DNA from: Clostridia bacterium | Lineage (GTDB): Bacteria > Bacillota > Clostridia > Oscillospirales > CAG-272 | Direction: 5' to 3' | Assembly (NCBI GenBank): GCA_017520365.1 | Contig: JAFXFQ010000149.1 | Location: 1-10,355, forward strand | Length of the DNA: 10,355 bases | In this document: one piece after another, positions 8,412 to 10,355 of the stretch | Layout: each line of letters begins with the position of its first letter | Position numbering within the stretch: the first letter of the stretch is position 1 | Notes under the pieces: model-generated | Seen by the model: only the letters and a program-made list of their open reading frames with translations | What the model was told of the DNA's origin: nothing | The model's database searches: none | Program-made: the position numbers and the translations under genes

Positions 8412-10244
8412 ATGAAAAAGAAGGCAAAACTCAATAAAGGTCAACGCAAGCGACTTTTGTCTATAATCGTCGGCGTGTCATTCGTTGCACTTGGCATCTT
8501 ATTTACCCTTTTGAAAATTGAGGTCGCCTCCCACCTTTGCTTTATCGCCGCAGGAGTGGCGGCGGGAGTGATGTGTGTTACGAGAGCTGTGAGGGGCATA
8601 TTCTCAGGCAATATCTTCGATGAAAATACCCTTATGACCGTTGCCGCCATCGGAGCGCTCATTCTGGGGGAGTATGCCGAGTGCGCCGCTGTTATGATAC
8701 TTTATCAGGTGGGCGAGCTGTTTCAGTCCATTGCCGTAGGCAAGAGCAGACGAGCAATAAGCGAGCTTGGCGCCCTTTGCCCCGACTATGCGGTCCTTGA
8801 TACCGATGAGGGTGAAAAAACGGTGCACCCCTCGGAATTGGAGATCGGTGACATTGTTTTGATAAGAGCAGGCGAAAGAATACCTGTCGATTGTCTCATC
8901 CTTTCGGGAAAAACAAGTGTTGATACCTCACCCGTTACGGGAGAGAGCGTTCCCCGTGATTGCGCTGTGGGAGACAGGCTGTACTCAGGCTGTATAAACA
9001 GGAGCGGACTTGTAAGGGCAGAGGTGGTTGCAAAAACACAGGACAGCGCCGCAGGCCGTATCCTTGCACTTGCGGAGACAGCAAGCGAGAGAAAAACAAA
9101 AAGCGAGGCATTTATTACCCGATTTGCAAGGGTTTATACACCATTTGTTGCATTCCTTGCGGCAACGCTTGCATTTTTGGTGCCCCTTTTTTTGATGCTT
9201 ATCGGCAAGACCCCCTTTATGGATTCATTTCCCGTGTGGAGCGAAAAGGCTCTTTCCATGCTTGTCATTTCCTGCCCCTGTGCTTTGGTTATATCCGTTC
9301 CTCTCGGATATTTCTGCGGTCTTGGCAACGCCTCGAAAAACGCTGTCCTTATTAAGGGCAGCACGTATATGGATACCCTCAGCGAGGTTGATACGGCAGT
9401 TTTCGATAAAACAGGCACTCTTACGACAGGCAGGCTTTCCCTTTCGGATGTGGACTGTGTCATAGACAAAAATGAGCTTTTGTCCCTTGCAATGGCGGCA
9501 GAGGAGCATTCCTCTCATCCCATAGCACGAGCCATTGCCGCAGCCGCCGAGAAAAAGTATAAGGCGAAAAGCGTTGAGGAGACGTCGGGAGTTGGCGTGA
9601 GAGCCGCCCTTTCAGACGGACGGGTGATAAGAGTGGAGCGCCCGAGGGAAAAGACTGACGGTACTGCTGTTTGTGTTTATGAAAACGAAAGGCTCCTCGG
9701 CACTCTTTATTTTGAGGATACCTTGAAGAAGGAAGCAAGGGGAAGCATTTCCGAGCTTAAGAGAATGGGTATAAAAAAGGCGGTTATGCTGACGGGAGAT
9801 AACGAAGCGGTGGCAAAGAGAGTGGGTAGGGCCGTCGGTATGGACGAGGTCCACGCCTCACTTATGCCCGAGGATAAATTCGAGATGATAGAAAATATAG
9901 GCGCGAAATCAAAGGTCATGTATGTTGGTGACGGCATCAACGATTCACCCTCCCTTGCCCGTGCAGACGTTGGCGTTGCAATGGGCGCTCTTGGAAGCGG
10001 AGCCGCCATTGAGGCGGCAGACGTGGTGCTGATGAGCGGTGACCTTACACGCCTTGCCTTTGCTGTCCGTCTTTCAAAAAGAACAAAGGCTACCGTAACG
10101 GCGAATATCGTGATCTCCATTGCGGTGAAGATTTTGGTGCTGACCCTTGCCTCCTTTTCCCTGGTGGGAATGTGGGCGGCTATCCTTGCAGACGTGGGCG
10201 TCTGTATCGTATGTGTTACAAATTCCACAAGGCTGCTGCGTTGA
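8412..10244 (+). CDS. cadA: P1B-type heavy-metal efflux ATPase (Zn/Cd/Pb type)
   Basis: A 610-residue membrane pump that exports metal ions using ATP. Eight predicted membrane helices lie at about 14-33, 40-57, 72-86, 88-107, 240-263, 276-304, 562-580 and 584-602. Key sites are TGES (176-179) in the actuator, the ion-site CPC (288-290), phosphorylated D332 in DKTGT, HP (369-370) in the nucleotide domain, TGDN (461-464) and GDGIND (506-511). K572 in helix 7 and D594 in LADVG of helix 8 correspond to the ZntA-type residues that mark the Zn/Cd/Pb subgroup. The protein starts almost at helix 1, so the usual N-terminal metal domain is absent and is encoded separately upstream. AGGAG 12 bases before ATG 8412 lies inside the HMA gene. 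The symbol cadA reflects subgroup only; the exact ion is not proven. Confidence 0.95.
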   Translation: MKKKAKLNKGQRKRLLSIIVGVSFVALGILFTLLKIEVASHLCFIAAGVAAGVMCVTRAVRGIFSGNIFDENTLMTVAAIGALILGEYAECAAVMILYQVGELFQSIAVGKSRRAISELGALCPDYAVLDTDEGEKTVHPSELEIGDIVLIRAGERIPVDCLILSGKTSVDTSPVTGESVPRDCAVGDRLYSGCINRSGLVRAEVVAKTQDSAAGRILALAETASERKTKSEAFITRFARVYTPFVAFLAATLAFLVPLFLMLIGKTPFMDSFPVWSEKALSMLVISCPCALVISVPLGYFCGLGNASKNAVLIKGSTYMDTLSEVDTAVFDKTGTLTTGRLSLSDVDCVIDKNELLSLAMAAEEHSSHPIARAIAAAAEKKYKAKSVEETSGVGVRAALSDGRVIRVERPREKTDGTAVCVYENERLLGTLYFEDTLKKEARGSISELKRMGIKKAVMLTGDNEAVAKRVGRAVGMDEVHASLMPEDKFEMIENIGAKSKVMYVGDGINDSPSLARADVGVAMGALGSGAAIEAADVVLMSGDLTRLAFAVRLSKRTKATVTANIVISIAVKILVLTLASFSLVGMWAAILADVGVCIVCVTNSTRLLR

Positions 10245-10260
10245 ACGCAGCAGCCTTTTT
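10231..10260 (+). terminator. Intrinsic terminator enclosing the ATPase stop codon
   Basis: A perfect ten-base stem GGCTGCTGCG (10231-10240) / CGCAGCAGCC (10246-10255) with loop TTGAA is followed by five T residues. The stop codon TGA (10242-10244) is in the loop, so the left arm codes for the last residues of the pump. Confidence 0.95.
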
Positions 10261-10314
10261 GTACGTGCAGTCAGTTCGATAAATCGTAGTTTGAAGTTGT
10301 AGATTGATCAGTCG

Positions 10315-10340
10315 GTAGGGGACGGCGCCCTCGACGTCCC
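10315..10340 (+). repeat. GTAG-headed palindromic repeat (REP-like), last copy
   Basis: GTAG (10315-10318) precedes a 22-base imperfect palindrome (10319-10340), an exact inverted match to the copy at 39-64; identity extends one base further, to 27 bases (10314-10340 with 39-65). Upstream, GATAAATCGTAGTTT (10278-10292) and two further GTAG words (10286 and 10299) are shared with the flank of that first copy. Confidence 0.75.
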
Positions 10341-10355
10341 ATTGCAAACATAACA

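Noticed and set aside
9707..10228. 173-codon open frame on the - strand opposite the ATPase
   Set aside because: It is antisense to the conserved GDGIND and membrane regions of the pump, with Ser/Thr/Ala bias typical of a shadow frame.

Overview
The window looks like a chromosomal segment of an anaerobic Firmicute of the class Clostridia, probably a gut-type lineage with balanced base composition. The evidence is strong AGGAG-type ribosome binding sites, a textbook TTGACA-17-TATAAT promoter, lipoproteins of Gram-positive style, a CsaB cell-wall pyruvyl transferase and an NAD-dependent DNA ligase. Species cannot be decided from the sequence alone.

Layout. (1) 150-2895, + strand: csaB (pyruvylation of secondary cell-wall polysaccharide), then a 523-residue DUF4091 glycoside-hydrolase-like protein, a heptamer tandem repeat and an intrinsic terminator. 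(2) 2896-3551: a 656-base gene-free stretch with a regularly spaced array of five GTAG-headed hairpins (three forward, two reverse), then three nearly abutting stem-loops, the middle one with a perfect 25-bp stem. (3) 3552-7414, - strand: an apparent operon of ligA, a beta-propeller-like lipoprotein (4-base ATGA overlap with ligA) and a small Ig-like lipoprotein (24-base gap), closed by a - strand terminator. (4) 7495-10260, + strand: a metal-resistance locus made of an SmtB/CzrA-type ArsR sensor with a complete alpha-5 metal site, its perfect promoter and a 12-2-12 operator, then a free-standing HMA metallochaperone-like protein and a CPC-type P1B-ATPase that lacks its own HMA domain, ending in a terminator whose loop carries the ATPase stop codon. 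A GTAG-hairpin inverted pair lies between the sensor and the HMA gene.

The metal locus reads as a self-regulated efflux unit: the ArsR repressor should sit on the operator over the transcription start until Zn/Cd/Pb/Co binds, after which HMA protein and ATPase expel the ion. The ligase operon couples a housekeeping DNA-joining enzyme with two surface lipoproteins, with no obvious functional link.

The most unusual signal is the dispersed repeat family. At least nine copies of a short imperfect palindrome, each preceded by GTAG, occur only between genes, mostly in inverted pairs, with compensatory base changes in the stems. This is the architecture of REP/BIME/REPIN elements, known mainly from Gammaproteobacteria, in what appears to be a clostridial genome.
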